Shown here: piece after piece, positions 38,841-51,049 of the stretch | Layout of the letters: each line of letters opens with the position of its first letter | Numbering within the stretch: the first letter of the stretch is position 1 | Origin: Solea solea | Taxonomy: Eukaryota > Chordata > Actinopteri > Pleuronectiformes > Soleidae | DNA length: 64,000 nt | Assembly (NCBI RefSeq): GCF_958295425.1 | Contig: NC_081137.1 | Span: forward strand, 7,706,238-7,770,237 | Direction: 5' to 3' | The notes under the pieces: generated by a model | Databases searched by the model: none | Seen by the model: the letters and a program-made list of their open reading frames with translations, nothing else | Told to the model about the DNA's origin: nothing | Position numbers and translations under genes: made by a program

Positions 38841-40093
38841 CTCAGCTGCCATGGACACAAGCAATCCCTTATGATGAAAGAAGTCCTTCTCACAAAGCAT
38901 GGGTCATAAATTGCATGTCTGTGTCTTCATCACAACGTTGCACAAGTCTCTTTTGTGAAGCTAAAGCAATGATTTATTACATGTTTTGTTGTAACTGTCG
39001 CCCAAAGGAGTCGAGCTGGATTACTCCTCTGTGGCTTGTGCTCCTGTAAGTGAACACGAATAGTTGAGTGTCAAATATTTTATGGAATCAACAAATTTAC
39101 ATTTTTGGGACAGGATAGGATTTATACAGGACAAATTGAATGTGATTAATAGGCAGAACAAACTATCCTGTGCAAATATAAGGCTGGAGTGGTTTAAAAA
39201 GCAGGCCTGTACTTTTATATACTGCAGTCTCTCCTTTGACCCATCTTTATAAACAATAATGGCTATAATTTAGGTGCAAAATGTACACGTGTATTTACTC
39301 TGGTCCGTAAAGTATCGCAATTCTCTAAATGCGCGGTCACTTCCTGGTTTTTAATAAGCCAGCTTGACTATTTCCAGCAGTGCTCTGCTGGTGTCCCCTC
39401 ACGATGCTGAAATTGAAACACCTTTTTCATTTAAGGTCATGTTGCATACCTCAGGGCTAACAACTAAACCAGCTACTAAAAGACAATGTAAACATTTTTG
39501 ATTAGTATTGGATGTGTTAATCACTTACAAAGTCCAACTTTCCCCTCAGCGACAGAAGTAAAGGCGGAAATTGTGAGTGACGCTCTGTGCATATAGTCGG
39601 TTGTCATCGTAATTTGTGTGTTAGGGTGTACTTCCTGCTCTTTCTCCTCTCTCGCTCTCACCACTGTCTATTACACAGCTGCATTAAGGGCAGAGATGTG
39701 ACAGGGAATAAACATAGTCAATGCCCCATGACCCTGTTGGACTGCTGTCGGGTGATGGATGGGTTATGACACCTGCAGAGGTTAGGCCCACAGCCCTCGA
39801 TCAGAAACCCCAGTGACACGCTGAGCGGTGGCTGAGCTGCAGCAGCTTCACTGTCTGTGACGGAAAACAACTGGAGCACATTGTGACATTTCCATCTGGA
39901 ATGAAGCCTGTGCTGTGAGAGCAGTGTGGAATGCTGTGTAACCCGCCAATCCACTGCATATACAGTGTGCGACCAAACGCTAATTTTCTTTTCTCTGCAG
40001 TCAGGAGCATTCGCTGCTGCTGCTGCTGCCTACACAGAGGTCATCCTCCTACCTGCACACTGTGGGTTCCACATTATCAACATCCCTCAATGG

Positions 40094-40096
<3 letters not shown>

Positions 40097-40138
<42 letters not shown>

Positions 40139-40144
40139 CCTCCC

Positions 40145-40187
<43 letters not shown>
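40097..40187. repeat. (TC)n/(AC)n microsatellite
   Basis: Long TC run with CCC interruptions, ending in (AC)n. The open frames through it encode only Ser-Leu repeats and are not genes. Confidence 0.96.
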
Positions 40188-40286
40188 GCACAAACACATA
40201 CACACTCACTATCTCTCTTTTGCTCTCTCCTCTCCCTCCCTTCCTCCTTTTCATCTCTATTCTCTCCATGATGATACCCCTGCCAT

Positions 40287-40333
40287 GTTGTCATGGCAAC
40301 AATCGGGCCCTGATTGCTCGGTTGCTAGGCAAC
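40287..40333. promoter_or_regulatory. Second pair of X-box-like palindromes, intronic
   Basis: GTTGTCATGGCAAC (40287-40300) and GTTGCTAGGCAAC (40321-40333, a perfect inverted repeat with a 3-base centre) lie 33-34 bases apart, just beyond a long TC/CA repeat. They are about 2.3 kb upstream (minus strand) of the candidate first exon at 38035. The flanking DNA is GC-richer than its surroundings. They may mark an enhancer or promoter. Confidence 0.4.
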
Positions 40334-43300
40334 TGACATCACCTATAAGGGGAACATGAAGATACAAAGCCAGAGACAAACAAATCACACACACACACCA
40401 AAAGAAAGATGTGCACTTGTTCATTACTGTGCCGGGTGTAAGCGCTCATGGTGACATTAGCTCGTGAGGGTGTTTTTCATTGAAATGTTCATTATTATAA
40501 ATGTTATAAATCATTATAAATGTTCATATGTATGTATACAGCAAGAGTTGTAAGGAATGTAATTCACATTTGATTGAACTTGTGCCAAATAGGAGGTGAA
40601 ATCCCTCATGAGTAACTGATTACTGATAACAGCTTCCTGCTATTTCATAATCACTGGGGAAAACACAAGGCCTCGACCTCACAGAAGACAGAATGTGTGT
40701 CCTTGGGTTTATTTAGCCTGATGTAGCGTCCAAGCATCTGAGCATCTTACCATCCAACAGCACCAGCTGAAATCTGACAATATCCCTGAGCCGGGTCGTC
40801 ATGGACTCCAGCGATGTAGTTTAACAAAATTCCACAAGGTGTCATTGTGTACTTTTGTGAAAAAATATGACCACACACAGCACTGCAAGAAAAGTCTGAA
40901 CTCATTTGCAAGGCTAATACAAGTGCTATTCATATCGATGATATCAGCACTGCCTTCCTCGTCATTCTTTTTTTTGGTCATTTTTCTCCTTCCTTTTTTT
41001 TTTGCACATACATTCACATCCCACCTCAAACACACACACAGACACACTTAACAAGCACTAGTTAGTTTAGTTGACTCCTTTAACAATAATGCCACTAGTG
41101 TGTTTAATTACTTTTAGGAAGACGTTGACCGACTTCTTTCCACAGGACCTTCTCTATTGAATATATCCTCATCTTTAAATATACATCAGTACCATCTATA
41201 TTGATTTATTCATTACACACTTAGCACACAAATGTGTTGTTTCTAGTCTAGTCAGTGCATGTACAGCAGTGTCAGAGCCGAATATTGTGCAGCTGTCAGC
41301 CACACTCCTCCTGCTAGTTAATGTTCTCACTCACACTGTGATATGACAAAGTCTCCAGCCCAAACAATTCATGATGGATCTAATCTGTCACCTGTCATAT
41401 GGGCAATTTTAGCACAGACAGCAATGCTGACAGCCAAAACACGGAAATTAAGCGGCAGGGAGTGCAAGCAAGGTCCACTGGTGGACAGTACTGTATGTTC
41501 CCTGTGAGGATTTATTTTTATTTGTGCGTTTACGAAGAAAGGGCTAATTATGGTACATTCTCCTCAGGTCACCTCAACAAAACCACATGTAAAGCTTAAA
41601 AGTCCATCATTTGTTACTGACACTTTCTCTAAATCCATTTGACATTCAGATAGCCACCAACAAATAAGTTATCTGGGGAAGGATTAAAAGAAAATGTGGT
41701 GTGGTAGGAGTCTTGAAAAGGTTGTAGTGGCAGTTACGCTCCAACAGATACAGAATTTTGCGTTGGCTATGGACACTACATTATTTTTATTGATGGCCAT
41801 CAGGATGTGAATAAATGATTTCAATGAATTTAAAAAATAAAATAAGTGTTTCAGAAAGCAATTACAGACTATAGCTTTAGGGTTGCGCACAATGAAAGTC
41901 TACTTGTCTAAAGGGGGATAGTCTGGCTTAAAAATGTAATTAGCTTCTTCATTAAAAACACCATAAAGCAATATAGATGAGCCTGTGGCCTCTTCACGTC
42001 GCGACATGTTAAAATATCATCAGCGATATCTAAACATTTATTCCAAGGAAATGATGAGGCACTGTTCCTCCTCTCTCATCCTCTGGATGAGTCTGGAGCA
42101 AATCATGAGAGAGTATGGATAGAACAGAGGACAGATTGTGTTGTGTGCATTTGACAAAGAAGAGGAGCTCTCAACAGCCTCCTTGTTGGCTGACGCTTTA
42201 TAAAGTTGATGACAAGCCAGAGGTTAGCATTGCATTGGCACCATACAGACAGACGACAAATTAATGGACAAATGGACATAAATTGACTTGTTGGGTCATT
42301 GAACAACATGTCATTTGTCTAAAAGATATTCTGTCGTGAAGTGTTTATGTTGATGGTGATGAGAATGTTCAAAATCTTCAGTTTGAGGTTGAGTCCTGGT
42401 GGCATTAAAGGCCGGGGATGCGTCAATATAACGTTCACAATCAATATCAACCATACTGGTCAAATCCACCGGCAACAAAAGATGTGAGAACAAAGAAAAG
42501 AACAACGTATAATCTGAAACTATCCAAAAAAAAAAACAACCAAATATTGTGAATTGGTTAATTAAGCACAGGCTGTAAAGAGAGACATATGTCAAAAACA
42601 TCTAGGAACCAAGCACTTCATTCTCCTATTTAGCATACATGGAGGTGAAATGCTGTATCTAAAAGAGCATACTTTCAGAACATACAACAGAACTTTACAA
42701 TTTGCTATTATTTTAATTCAAAGATGTAAAGTGTTTATGACTAAAAACAGGTTAAGTGCTTCTGAGGTGTTTCCTCCTGAGGGAGTGGGGGCAGTACCTG
42801 GAGAGTTCAGATGTGTGTGTACATATGCATACATGCTTCCATAACACCTCTGATTATATGAATGTAAAGCCTGCATGGTGTTAGCACCAGTTCACTGTAG
42901 GAAATTTATGTAACATGATCAACTCGCCCCCACTTTTCCTGTTCACTGTCAAAAGGTGGGTTTCCATCAGCCGGTTTTACTCATAACAAAAACTAGAACG
43001 GAAACACAGACAATTTAAACAAAATCTTTTACACTTGAGGGAGGAGGGAAAATTATCTTAAAAAGGTAAATCTGTGTAAGTGCAGCAGAAACAGATTCAG
43101 CAAATGAAATCACTCCAGCTTCCTCATTTTACTGAACTGGAAAAATGGTGGAAATGGCAGATGAGAGGAAGCATGTGTGCACCAACCTCTACTCCAAGGA
43201 AATAATGCTACATTAATACACAGGTCGATTGTGACGTCTTCATATTTTGATCTTTCCTGGCTCTCGTTGCTCATGTTATCAAATGTTTTTTTTTATCCTT

Positions 43301-44097
43301 GTTCTAATGGTGCATCAAACCTGAAATTTGGTGGTGAACTAACTCCCAATACGCACATACAGTACATGTTTTCTTTTCAATGTCAATTTGTGGTAAGTTT
43401 GAATGGAAAACAGGTTCATTTCCAATTTCAGAGGTATAAATATAAAAGAGACCCAATAATATTGCCAGCAAATTGAAACACAGCCACCAGATCCACTCAC
43501 TGTGGGGGGCAACCAATACGACCTACACTCTTCTGTCGGTGTGAGCCACACATGCACTCACCCACTTATTGCGAGTGTGGTGAGGGATGACTGAACTTAA
43601 CTGGACATGTCACTTTTATCCACATCTCTGGCTTTTTGCATCCCTGAACCCCCAAATGTGCATTCGTCTTTGTAATGAGGGGGTTTACGCACTGCAACCT
43701 TTCTATAACCCTCTCTGTGTGATTGTCAACGGACTGTTCCTGCTGACACAGTCACATTCTTAGTCACCGCTCCTTCTTTTTTATTTACATATTACACTAA
43801 GGCTCGAGCGACACTGATCACAGTTTCTATGACAACACTGACCATTTGAGCATGTTTGTGACGGAAGATTTCTGCCATGTCTGCCCTGACAATAAGGATG
43901 GCTGAGTTTCAAGGATGCTACGTCATCCAACCTCACCGAAGGACTGCTCCACTGTGTAGGATACCCACAATCCTTTTCACACACTTATTCTTCTGACCAT
44001 ATTAAAATGGAGCTACCACAGCAATAGCTCAATATGCATTTAAAAGTATTTTTGGTAGAAAATAAAACACTCATTTTCAGCTCATTTTATTTAGATG

Positions 44098-44316
44098 TAA
44101 TTTAGACTGTTTGGGGATTAGGCCAATTGGACACTCTAAATTGACCATAGGTGTGAGTGTGAGAGTTGATGGTTTGTCTCTATGTGGCCCTGTGATGGAC
44201 TGGCGACCTGTGCAGGTTGTAGCCCTCCTGTCACCTTGTGTCAGCTGGGATTGGCACCAGCAACCCCCACAACCCTCATGTGGAGGATAAAGTGGGAGAA
44301 GATGGATGACATAACT
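44098..44316 (+). repeat. Teleost interspersed repeat (retroelement-tail type), copy B
   Basis: This copy is in the opposite orientation to the others: 'ggccaattggacactctaaa ... ggtttgtctctatgtggccc ... gactggcgacctgtgcaggt ... gaggataaagtgggagaaga' and a gatggatga tail. Confidence 0.7.
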
Positions 44317-45650
44317 AGTTGTCATAAACAGCAAAGTTGCATGTACAATTAATTAATTCTGTAAACTCACTCACTGCATGCGTCAATGTCCACTTACCTT
44401 TCCCAACAAATAAATCATTTATCAATCGGTGAAAGAATCTGTCTGATTCACACTTGCTAGTTTCATTTATATCAGGCCTTGTCTTAAGGACTTGTGACTC
44501 CATGAAGCACCTAATGAGTCCTCTCTCTAGATATCAGAATGAACGGGGTCTAATCAGTGTGCATTTATGAACGCTGCAGAGCATCAATGACTTGTGATTG
44601 CATAATTGTACCATGCAGTTTACCTGTGTGGGAGCATTTTTGTGTTCATAATGAGTCCCCACTCATTTACTCAGGTTTCCCATTTAATTAGTCACATCAG
44701 TGACTCATAGTGTAGTGACTGAGCTTGGGTGAACTAGGTAAGCTGCCATCACCTGTGTTAACTCTGTTATTTCGTGGAGGTGTTGAAAGATACTTGATTA
44801 ACATGTTGTTAAAAATAAAAAAACATCTTCGCCAACGCCGTTTACCAATGCTTGAATTTAGCATCCAAAACAAGTGGCATCATTAAGCTTCTACTTGTTA
44901 TTTCATTAACCCAGGCACGATTCCTCAGCCTTCAATTTGAACCTGGAGACCAAGTCTCAGTTTTACAATTCACAGTGCAGAAGCCACTTGCACAAGAGCA
45001 GAATGCTCTGCAGTTTGTCTGATCATGTAGGTGTGGGCCTTTTTTTCCAGGGAGGCAGTTGAATGTGTGGGTGGGTGGTGCAATATGTGCCTAAAGATGA
45101 AACAAATCTGCAGCTGACCAGCCAATTTATGACTATTTTGTCATGAGAATTCTGTCCTTTGAGCTGAAATGATGATGAATAATACATCTGTCTGTGTTAA
45201 ATTACATGTCTGTTACCCCATTAAACTTTTTTTTTTTTTACACATTGGATATCAGAGAACCTCCAGTCATGACATCAGACTTGTGCCGAGGTAAAGCTCT
45301 ACTTCACTCGCTGTGTCTTGGGAGCAACCTGACAGGATCAGTGTCTCTGTGGCTGCACACAAAGGCAGACCTCATGGACTCCCATGCCCTTGAGTGGAGA
45401 TCATATGAGCTCTCAACTGGATCACTAATCCTACCCCACAGCACAGTCAGTGTATGATACACACACACATACAGACACACACCAAACAGTGGAGTGGACG
45501 GACACTTGTTAAGGTGGATGAGCTTGAGCTGAATGCATACTGAGGAGACTCTTTGGTTCGTGAGCAGAGGATTTTGCTCAGCTCCATTTTGGAGACTCTT
45601 AGGATGAGAGCAAGATGCAGCAGCCATAGCAAGCTCCTCATCGTCCTCTG

Positions 45651-45672
45651 CACACACACACACACACACACA
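45651..45672. repeat. (CA)n microsatellite
   Basis: About 11 CA units. Confidence 0.95.
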
Positions 45673-47544
45673 CTCACAAACAAATATTCATATATATTTA
45701 ACCATAAGAACAGCCGGCAACACAAAGAATATTATAAATGTGAGAGTGAGAACCCATTCCAGGGAAGAGGATATTCATGTTGGAGCATGATGCCATATAA
45801 GAAGCCACACACATGGAACTGCTGCTTTGACTACATCTTGTCAAATGTATAATTTATTCGAAGGGGCACTAACTAGGGAAGCCTTGAAAGTGCTGAGGAG
45901 GAAGGCAGAAGGTAAGCTTAAGAGGAAAGAGAAGAGTAAGCAGAAGAGGGGAAAGGAGGTAAAATGAGATAAAGGAAAGGAGGGACTGGAAGGAGAGGAC
46001 AGGGTGAGGGATAGTGGAGGTGAAGGAAAAAAATTGGAAATGTGAGAGCAGAGAAGTGGAACAAGGGTAACAAAGGGAGAGGAGTGATAATGGAGTAAGA
46101 CAAGCAAAGCAAGGCAGTAAGATTTACTTGGAATGCACACCAGAGATACTGGTATGCTTTATTGTAAACGGTTTTCTATCAGACATAATGATCACATTAA
46201 AATAAGGTGCTTTTAGTGCAACTCCAAGTCCCATTTCTGTGTACATCCTCTTTGTTCTCGCCTCTCAAACATCAAACCACCCTCTCTGACTCAGTGCCAT
46301 GAAGGGAGGCAGAGGCAAAGGTATTGTCAGCCTCGCAACCAAATATAAATCCTGTGACGTTTCCTCAAGCTGATATGCCCTAATATTCCAATTCCAGTTG
46401 TTATGTAATGACACTTCGGTATGATACATTGCATGTGTTAAAATGTATTTATTCTCTGAGACAGTCGTGCAGGAAGAGGCAGAAAATTACATAAGGTGTT
46501 AAAATATAATAGAGAGAATTAAAGATACAGACCCATTACTGGATTAGAAGTTAAATTCTTCAGTGTTCCCGAATTTGATTTGTCTCTGAGATGAAATTAC
46601 AAATAGTTTCAGGTGTCAGTGGAGCAGCTTCTACTCTACACCAGAGATAAGGACATAACATGACCTCATCACTGTTTGTAGGAGTCCGTTTTTTTCCTAC
46701 AAGTGGATTTGGAAAGTCATCTGATGTCGTCGCGAAAAGCAGACAAAACTTGATATCTCACATAACACCTGTCTGAGGTAATGTTTAGGGAAAGTAAGAC
46801 AACCTGGTCATGTAAAAGTAGCATCATTAGCTACTACTGATGAGGGCCAACAACAGCAGTGGCATTGTTGATTTGGTGTAGATTTACACCGGATCCCTTC
46901 CCTCATTCACCCCTCTTTATTTATCCGGCCTTTCAGTTGGCAACAGTGGCTGGATAGATTAAGTATTTGGGGTTATGTGACCAGGGACACGTCGTCATAT
47001 AAGCTAGAGGACCCAGTGGATCAAACCCTAGACCTTCTGGTGGTAAGATTGAGCTAGACCAATAAAGGGGGTTTCTTCAAATGCTCTTTATTTTTCCTCA
47101 CTAAATTACACCAGTTGTGCTCCAGTTGTAGTAATTTTACTTTTATTCACTGATCTGTGACCTGCCGATTGAAATAGTGTCCTTTTTTTTCTTCAACATA
47201 ACTACTAATACTATTACTAGTTGTTGTTTTTTTTTGTCAAAAATCCAAATGGTCATGGTAACACAACAATAGATCTTATCAAGTTTTATAGATTGCAGTC
47301 TTTACTTGACAAGTGTTTCCTGTCAAATAAAATAACCAAAAGAGAACCATTGCAACAGATCTATAATGACTGGTCTGGTGAAAGCTAGGAGGGGAGAGCT
47401 CTATGCTCTCAGTTGCTTTCCATATAGCTTCTGTGTCGTTCCATTTGCTATTTAATGGTTTCCTTCAGCCTCTGAGTGACAACATTCAGTGTGTGTTACT
47501 GTGTCTGTGTCACTTGTTGATCAAAATGGACCATCCTGGTCATT

Positions 47545-47606
47545 TTAACATACAGTGGATAACATTTAGGAGGATTTAGTGGTAGAAATGTAATATTTAT
47601 CAATTC
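47545..47606. repeat. Interspersed repeat start fragment (ACACACTGGACC family)
   Basis: 'aggaggatttagtggtagaa' followed by 'atgtaatatttatcaattc' matches the opening part of the family. It is cut off by the retroelement-tail repeat that begins at 47607. Confidence 0.35.
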
Positions 47607-47840
47607 TTTGTCTACCGCTTTATCCTCCACGTGAGGGTCGTGGGGAGCTGGAGCCAATCCCAGCTGACATAGGGTGTAAGGCGAGGTGCACCCTGGACAG
47701 GTTGCCAGTTAATTGCAGGGACTACACACAGAGATGAACAACCATCACTCACACCTGTGGTTAATTTAGAGTGTCCAATGAACCTCTGCATGTTTTTGGA
47801 CTGCGGGAGAAATCCCATGCGTACACAGGGAGATGCGGCT
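47607..47840 (-). repeat. Teleost interspersed repeat (retroelement-tail type), copy C
   Basis: The fullest copy: 'ctaccgctttatcctccacg', 'gagccaatcccagctgacat', 'gtgcaccctggacaggttgc', 'ttagagtgtccaatgaacct', 'gcatgtttttggactgcggg'. It directly abuts a fragment of the ACACACTGGACC-ended repeat on its left. Confidence 0.72.
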
Positions 47841-48289
47841 CGAAATTGAATAAGTGTATAATCACATTCAAAATCAAATATTTTAGTTTACTTAGCCTGA
47901 GATTAAGCCTTATACAGTGCACCACCTGCTCTGTTGTTGTTTTTCTCTGTTAAATCCTGTGATCTTTGGCATTTAGAAAGTTGGCCTTATATTAGCAAGC
48001 TGTCAATGAGTTTAACTCGTTCAGCATGAACCATGCTGGCCTTTTTAACATTCAGTGGAAAAGTGTGTCAAATTCTGGGACAGCAAGGTACCAAACCAAC
48101 ATTGCTACCCGGGCACAGATAAGTGCTGCCCATTGCTTCTGTACTTATTCCTACTTCGTACTTATGTGTATGTACGGCTCATGCTGTATATAGCTTTGGC
48201 GAGAATTGTATTTTAACATGCTTCATCTTCTGTTGCCATGTCTCTACTGCAGGATTCTGCCCACATAAACCTGATGCATAAACCAATGA

Positions 48290-48482
48290 AGATGGAGGAA
48301 AGGGCTATGAGTGGGAGAGTGGAGAGTGCTGACAACTACATCTTTTCTGGTACGTGAAGGCCACCATAGTTCTCTGACAAGCCTGGGAGAGTGACGGGTG
48401 AGCGGCAGAGTCCTCCATCTGTTGCCGTCTGTAGTCTCAACATTAGATGTCACTAATTCTCACACACTGGACCTTGAAGGAA
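48290..48482. repeat. Interspersed repeat ending ACACACTGGACC, copy 1
   Basis: It contains 'gtgaaggccaccatagttct', 'gggagagtgacgggtgagcg' and the end 'ttctcacacactggaccttg'. This is a frequent teleost repeat by recall. Related fragments are at 53.62-53.84, 47.55-47.61 and, inverted, 11.74-11.80 kb. Confidence 0.6.
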
Positions 48483-49822
48483 CACAGCGGAAATCAGACA
48501 TAACTGTGTCTCTGTGCTGCTTTACTTTAATGATCAACTTGATGTTTACTATCCACAGGGTTACCCACATTTGTCACTCACCGCCCCAGTGTTGCTTCAC
48601 CAACACAACTAAACGGTATGAATAGACCTGCATGGGTGAGTAGGTTCTTCTTCTTTTATTTACGTAACCTGTTCTACAGTATGTGGGTGTCAGGGAACAG
48701 TTCACCTTAAGGGCTGCTCACACAAAGCCGTGCACTTCGCCTGCTCTGAAGCTATCCTCCATTAAAGAATCACATTTTAAAGGAATAAAAAAAAAAATTT
48801 TGGGCAATGACCCATCTTTCAGGTAAACTGTAAAGACTGGGGAATCTTTTTTTAAACTCACTTTTGTGTTGGATTCCAAGCAGCTATTAAAAATATCCAG
48901 TTCTCTTATTGGTTGATCAAAAGCCCCGCTTTGCCATTCGGTCGGTACATTCCTTTACACACTTTCAATGCACTAACTTTCTCTTTTATAAGCTGACCAT
49001 CTGTCTAACAATCTCTTGGCAATACTGAGGTTTTCTCTGCCAGCTTTACACTAAGTCCTTTCTCACTTGGTAGCGATGCAGGATTCTGGAGCTAGTTTTG
49101 TGAAATATCCACTGTTACCAACTGTGGTCTTTCACTTACAGTGGCCTTCTTTTTTTCAAGTTTAGTCAGTGACTCACACTTTAGACAAATAAGGAGCATA
49201 AAAGACATACACACATGTCCCACGCTCACAATTACCGTGACATTTAAATTGTTTTTCCCTTTCTCATAGAGAACTTGTCAGACTGCAACTTTGATGTATA
49301 AGGCAGCAAAAAGGCCTTGTAAGAAGAAAATGTTGCATCAAGTGCATGCGTTCTTCTCTGTTCACAGTATAAACAAACTGTATTTAAAGCGGCACAGCTG
49401 TCTCTGCAGACACAAGTGGTAATTACAGGATGCTGGAGCAGTAAACTCTGTTGGGTTTTGAGTTCGAGCGGTAAAGGATACTGGAGGCAGTGTCATAGAC
49501 ACAAAACCTGAACTCAGACCACTTTCCTATCAATCGCTCAGGTGATAAAACACAGCATTCTCATCTCAGAACAGGTCAGCATCGCTTCTTCCTATAGGTG
49601 ACTGCAGTCCATAGTGACATAGTGCAGTAAACCAGCACACGCTTCTCATCACATATGGCGTGTCCATCATCAGTGTACCAACACAATGCTCTTGAAGCTG
49701 TTCATTTGTGGTAAAACAATTGCATAATGCTCCTTTAATATAAACCTCCCCAGTGTAAAACAGGGTCTCCCTACTCATCTGACTACACCTACTTATCTGT
49801 GTTTAACAGACCAATAATCTCT

Positions 49823-49836
49823 GTTGCCAAGGAAAC
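49823..49836. promoter_or_regulatory. Single X-box-like site in intron 1
   Basis: GTTGCCAAGGAAAC has both half-sites of an RFX motif with one mismatch in the right half. It lies about 1 kb downstream of the alpha exon. It is weak alone and is noted because of the paired sites elsewhere in the gene. Confidence 0.25.
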
Positions 49837-50853
49837 TGAGGTTGATAAGCAAGTGTGTGTAATGTGCCATAGTTAAGCGAAAAAATGTTTACGTAATGCA
49901 TTCCACTTATGCTCCACGCACACACGCTGAGTCCCAGCGACATTTTCAAATGACCGCAACTTTTGCAACTCTCACGATCGCTGCGCGTGTTCATGTGTGA
50001 GTTTCTTTCTTACAGTTTTGTCATCACTTCATGCACACATCTATATTCAGTTGCAGCTGCTACAGCACGCTGTTCACCTGTGTGTGTGTGTGAATAAGTG
50101 TGTCCACCAGGACTTTTGAAGGTCTGGAACAGATTGTAGCCGCCTGAGCAAACATGATTTTGACCTCGGAGAGAGCGCGGGGTAAGACCATATAAAAGCG
50201 GGTGTAATTTCTTGTTGTATTAGCCAATTGCCTCCATGTAGCAGCAAGCTGACTGTTGATGCTAAGCACATGTGTATGATATATCACATCCCTGTGTGTG
50301 AGAGAGAGGCAGACGTGTGCACGCGCACAGTGGGTCGCTCTAACGTGTGCCTACAGTCACGGGGAAAGTAAAGCAGCGATTAGCATGCAGGCTGCCTTCC
50401 CATGCTCTCTTCTTGACATATTCTGCAGCTCCGGCATGACACAAAGCCCTGCACTGGCAGTCCAAGCGTCAGCTTTCTCCCGCTTTACACTGCGTCCACG
50501 CAGGTCAGCCAGCCCCTGTTTATACACTCACAAGGCATGACAGTAGAGTAGGAGATGCAGAGAGAGTGGGAGAGAGGGTCATTGAGAGGGGGAGATATCA
50601 AAGAGCTTTCTGTCTATATACACCACTAAGGTGGCTCAGCTTACCCTGACATGTTTCTGAAATATAAAAATCCACAACATATCTCCAAGATGTAGCAGCA
50701 TGTGTGTGTCTTAAAGAAGAAGTGACATCTAGATGGTGTACTTTTTAAATGACACATGCCTCGTTATGCTCTGTGTCCAGTTGTGGCACCTTTCACTCTT
50801 ACACTCACACACACACATAGCAAGCCAGAGTAATGAACATCAGACAGGCTTAC

Positions 50854-50883
50854 CTTTGTAGTCACAATGCAGAGGCAGTCCAT
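50854..50883 (-). CDS. dlg4: dlg4 alpha-type first coding exon (MDCLCIVTTK)
   Basis: Ten codons read MDCLCIVTTK and then meet a consensus donor, AAG|GTAAGC. The start codon sits in a strong context (A at -3, G at +4, accATGG). This peptide is the canonical N-terminus of PSD-95 alpha. In that protein Cys3 and Cys5 are palmitoylated, which places it at the postsynaptic membrane, and both cysteines are present. The donor leaves phase 0 and matches the acceptor phase of the exon at 11571-11410, giving MDCLCIVTTK-KYRYQDEE, so the first intron would be about 39 kb. Upstream minus-strand DNA is G-rich and then pyrimidine-rich and probably holds the 5'UTR and promoter. It is unlikely to be any other MAGUK, because DLG1, DLG2 and DLG3 are not known to me to start this way. 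Confidence 0.94.
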
Positions 50884-50949
50884 GGTACTTAAAACAAAAT
50901 GCTGGGGTGTATCTCAACCCCCCCAACCCCCCACAACAGAGGGCTGAGA

Positions 50950-50977
50950 CCCCACACCCCACTCCCCAGCCTGCCCC
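50950..50977 (-). promoter_or_regulatory. Canonical G-quadruplex-forming run before the dlg4 start codon
   Basis: On the minus strand four GGGG runs (50977-50974, 50967-50964, 50960-50957, 50953-50950) are separated by loops of 6, 3 and 3 bases. A further pair of G7/G6 runs lies at 50932-50918. The start codon is at 50883, so if this is in the 5'UTR the structure would sit about 67-95 nt upstream of translation start. Folding is inferred from the pattern only. Confidence 0.6.
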
Positions 50978-51049
50978 ACTCCTGCACTCTCACTCTCGTC
51001 CTGCCTTTCCCCCCTTTTCTCTCCTTCCGTGAATCTCTTCTTTGACTAA

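Larger units (their letters stand above)
38036..50853. other. Intronic DNA between the 38-kb candidate exon and the alpha exon
   Basis: No supported exon. It contains (TTTC)n, (TC)n and (CA)n repeats, X-box-like sites at 40.3 and 49.8 kb, retroelement-tail repeats (44.1, 47.6 kb), a copy of an ACACACTGGACC-ended repeat (48.3 kb) and a polypurine tract (45.9-46.1 kb). In 41.0-44.0 kb and 44.3-45.6 kb I see only unremarkable AT-rich DNA. Confidence 0.55.
1..50883 (-). other. dlg4: 5' portion of dlg4 (PSD-95) gene, partial, minus strand
   Basis: This is the span of the only gene recognised, from the alpha start codon down to the left window edge. Four coding exons (50883-50854, 26069-26010, 11571-11410, 5126-5070) all end at GT donors or begin after AG acceptors on the minus strand, and all have phase-0 junctions. 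Conceptual joins give MDCLCIVTTK or MCQCK...MFGCK followed by KYRYQDEETPPLEHSPAHL, which is the N-terminus of PSD-95 family MAGUKs. PSD-95 is a postsynaptic density scaffold that anchors NMDA and AMPA receptor complexes. Its three PDZ domains, SH3 and guanylate-kinase domains are not encoded here, so the gene continues beyond base 1. MDCLCIVTTK and the TPPLEHSPAHL block point to dlg4 rather than dlg2; which teleost duplicate this is cannot be told. The upstream transcript boundary is not known. Confidence 0.92.

Noticed and set aside
40003..40095. Plus-strand frame after ttttctctgcag (alanine run then YTEVILLPAH)
   Set aside because: A good acceptor but no GT donor before the TC repeat. The alanines are a GCT repeat. 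No family is recognised.
44398..44503. Minus-strand ATG frame ending at a strong AAAG|GTAAGT donor
   Set aside because: The donor leaves phase 1, which cannot join exon 2 in frame. The peptide has no CxC, L27 or other known feature.
46990..47060. tRNA-B-box-like word (gatcaaaccctagacc), possible SINE
   Set aside because: No matching A box, cloverleaf or tail could be drawn; too decayed to call.
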